Part shown: positions 63,009-64,000 of the stretch, piece by piece | Layout: each line of letters opens with the position of its first letter | Numbering within the stretch: position 1 is the first letter of the stretch | From: an uncultured Verrucomicrobiota bacterium | GTDB taxonomy: Bacteria > Verrucomicrobiota > Verrucomicrobiia > Opitutales > Opitutaceae | DNA: 64,000 nucleotides | NCBI GenBank assembly: GCA_903876795.1 | Contig: CAIRBK010000050.1 | Span: 1 to 64,000, forward strand | Direction of reading: 5' to 3' | The notes under the pieces: model-generated | Seen by the model: only the letters and a program-made list of their open reading frames with translations | What the model was told of the DNA's origin: nothing | Database searches by the model: none | Translations under genes and position numbers: made by a program

Positions 63009-64000
63009 GGTTGGACGGCCCCCAAAAGGTTCCAGGCCTGGCGCAGGTCGCGGGTGTATTCGTCGAAGAAATCGGCGTAGCGCTGGATCTGGCTGAAGTC
63101 GGAGCCGAGGCTGACGGCGAGGGCGGCGTGCTGGAGGCGGAGGGCGTCGATGGACTGGCCGGGGGTTTGACGGAGGGCCTGTTTGAGAATCGCGACCAGG
63201 GTGTGCCAGTCGAAGTTCTGGAGTTGGCTGGAGAGCCAGTCGGCGCCCTCGTCGGTGAGGGTGGCGGGGGCGGGCAGCGAGGAGAGCCACCAGGTGCAGA
63301 GCAACAGGGTGTCGGCCGGATTCACGCCCGGGGCGGGCAGTTGGAAGATCGCCTGGTTGAGCCGCAGGTAGAGCGTTTCGGTAATTTCGTGGCGGTCGAT
63401 CAATTCATCGGGGGTGGCGTTGGCGGCGATCAGCCAGGGCTTCCCGCGCCGCGCCGCACGGGTCGTATGGCCGATGGCGTTTTGCTCGGCCGGGGGGATG
63501 GTTTGGAGCGACTGGGTGTAATAGACGGCGTCCTCGGGGGGGGGCACGTCGGGCGGGGCCGGATAATCGCGGAGGGAGGGCGCGAGCAGTGAGAGAAGTT
63601 CGGAGGGGAAGCGTCCGTCGGGCGTGACCAGGAAGAGCGGGCTGGCCCCGTCCTTGAGATGGTCGTCGAGAGACTGGAGGGTTTTGCCAAGGGCCTCCTG
63701 CCAGGCGAGGGTGTGCAAGACGCCTTTGCCCGCCGTCGAGGGGGAGTTCGCCTCGGGAGCGACGACGATGGACGAGCACAGGTCGATGATGGATTTTATG
63801 GAAAGAGGTTTCTCCAGAACGTGGCGGCAGCCGGTGTTGATGGCGGCGGTCCAGCGCTCGACGGTGAGGTTTCCCGAAAAGAGAATGCAGACGACGTCGG
63901 GGCGGCGGGCCTTGATGCGACTGATGAGCTCGACGCCGTTCATGCCGTCCATCTGGTAATCGGTGAGGACTATTTTCACGCTGGGGATATCGGAGAGGGC
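63005..64000 (-). CDS. Receiver-domain protein with degenerate sigma54-activator-like region (5' end outside window)
   Basis: The frame runs off the right edge. The visible part begins ALSDIPSVKIVLTDYQMDGM, the phosphoacceptor Asp region of a response-regulator receiver, followed by LFSGN (conserved Ser/Thr position) and EKPLS (conserved Lys). The first 40-50 residues of the domain are missing. The rest, about 240 residues, includes PPAEQNAIGHTTRAARRGKP, then WLIAANATPDELIDRHEITE and TLYLRLNQAIFQLPAP. This recalls the sensor II and LYYRLN end of sigma54-activator ATPases, but with no Walker A. A helical C-terminus follows. No DNA-binding domain was seen. TTGA overlap with the PP2C gene indicates coupling in the phytochrome operon. 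Confidence 0.75.
   Translation of the reverse strand, partial: ALSDIPSVKIVLTDYQMDGMNGVELISRIKARRPDVVCILFSGNLTVERWTAAINTGCRHVLEKPLSIKSIIDLCSSIVVAPEANSPSTAGKGVLHTLAWQEALGKTLQSLDDHLKDGASPLFLVTPDGRFPSELLSLLAPSLRDYPAPPDVPPPEDAVYYTQSLQTIPPAEQNAIGHTTRAARRGKPWLIAANATPDELIDRHEITETLYLRLNQAIFQLPAPGVNPADTLLLCTWWLSSLPAPATLTDEGADWLSSQLQNFDWHTLVAILKQALRQTPGQSIDALRLQHAALAVSLGSDFSQIQRYADFFDEYTRDLRQAWNLLGAVQP

Overview
The window looks like a chromosomal segment of a high-GC Gram-negative bacterium, most likely a verrucomicrobium of the Opitutaceae type. That is an inference from gene content: a SEC-C-tailed SecA, an exported choice-of-anchor protein with a PEP-CTERM tail, RNase Y together with RNase E/G, an apolipoprotein N-acyltransferase, and many large paralogous sensor genes. 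No rRNA or tRNA gene and no CRISPR array was recognised.

Layout. 1-3.6 kb: the 3' end of secA, a REP-like inverted repeat, then a convergent CNNM/CorC-like and TerC-like cation-transport pair. 3.7-29.1 kb: an island, entirely on the minus strand, of eight paralogous TIR receptors (one broken), one vestigial TIR start and a shorter SIR2-like/TIR gene. The receptors have a TIR domain, one membrane segment, a TolB-like (COG5616/FlgO-type) domain and TPR repeats. Six junctions in the island are exact 4-nt stop/start overlaps. Two AAA_14/DUF4143 ATPase genes lie inside the array, and copies of a short hairpin repeat sit at four unit boundaries. 29.6-31.1 kb: a SLOG-plus-membrane-helix protein of the kind found in nucleotide-signal conflict systems.

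31.2-50.4 kb is mainly housekeeping: lnt; a CobW GTPase with a WD40 protein, a DUF3592-like protein and a small CxxxxC protein; a MITE-like element; a secreted choice-of-anchor I protein; an exported oligoendopeptidase F; HAD, GDPD, exonuclease and inositol-monophosphatase-family enzymes; a frameshifted secreted protein; queF; RNase Y; rodA; and RNase E/G. 50.6-56.6 kb carries a 1997-residue DUF4011-type helicase-nuclease, probably a second defence gene. 57.7-64 kb is a minus-strand light-signalling operon: a receiver protein with a degenerate sigma54-activator-like region, a PP2C phosphatase (frameshifted as sequenced), and a hybrid bacteriophytochrome histidine kinase.

The strongest candidate for a new system is the TIR array. 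The TIR domain, with its putative NADase glutamate, is nearly constant while the TPR sensor halves have diverged widely. This is what a multi-specificity set of receptors feeding one NAD-consuming or NAD-signalling effector would look like. The adjacent SIR2-like/TIR and SLOG genes fit NAD- or nucleotide-based immunity. None of this was tested by database search.
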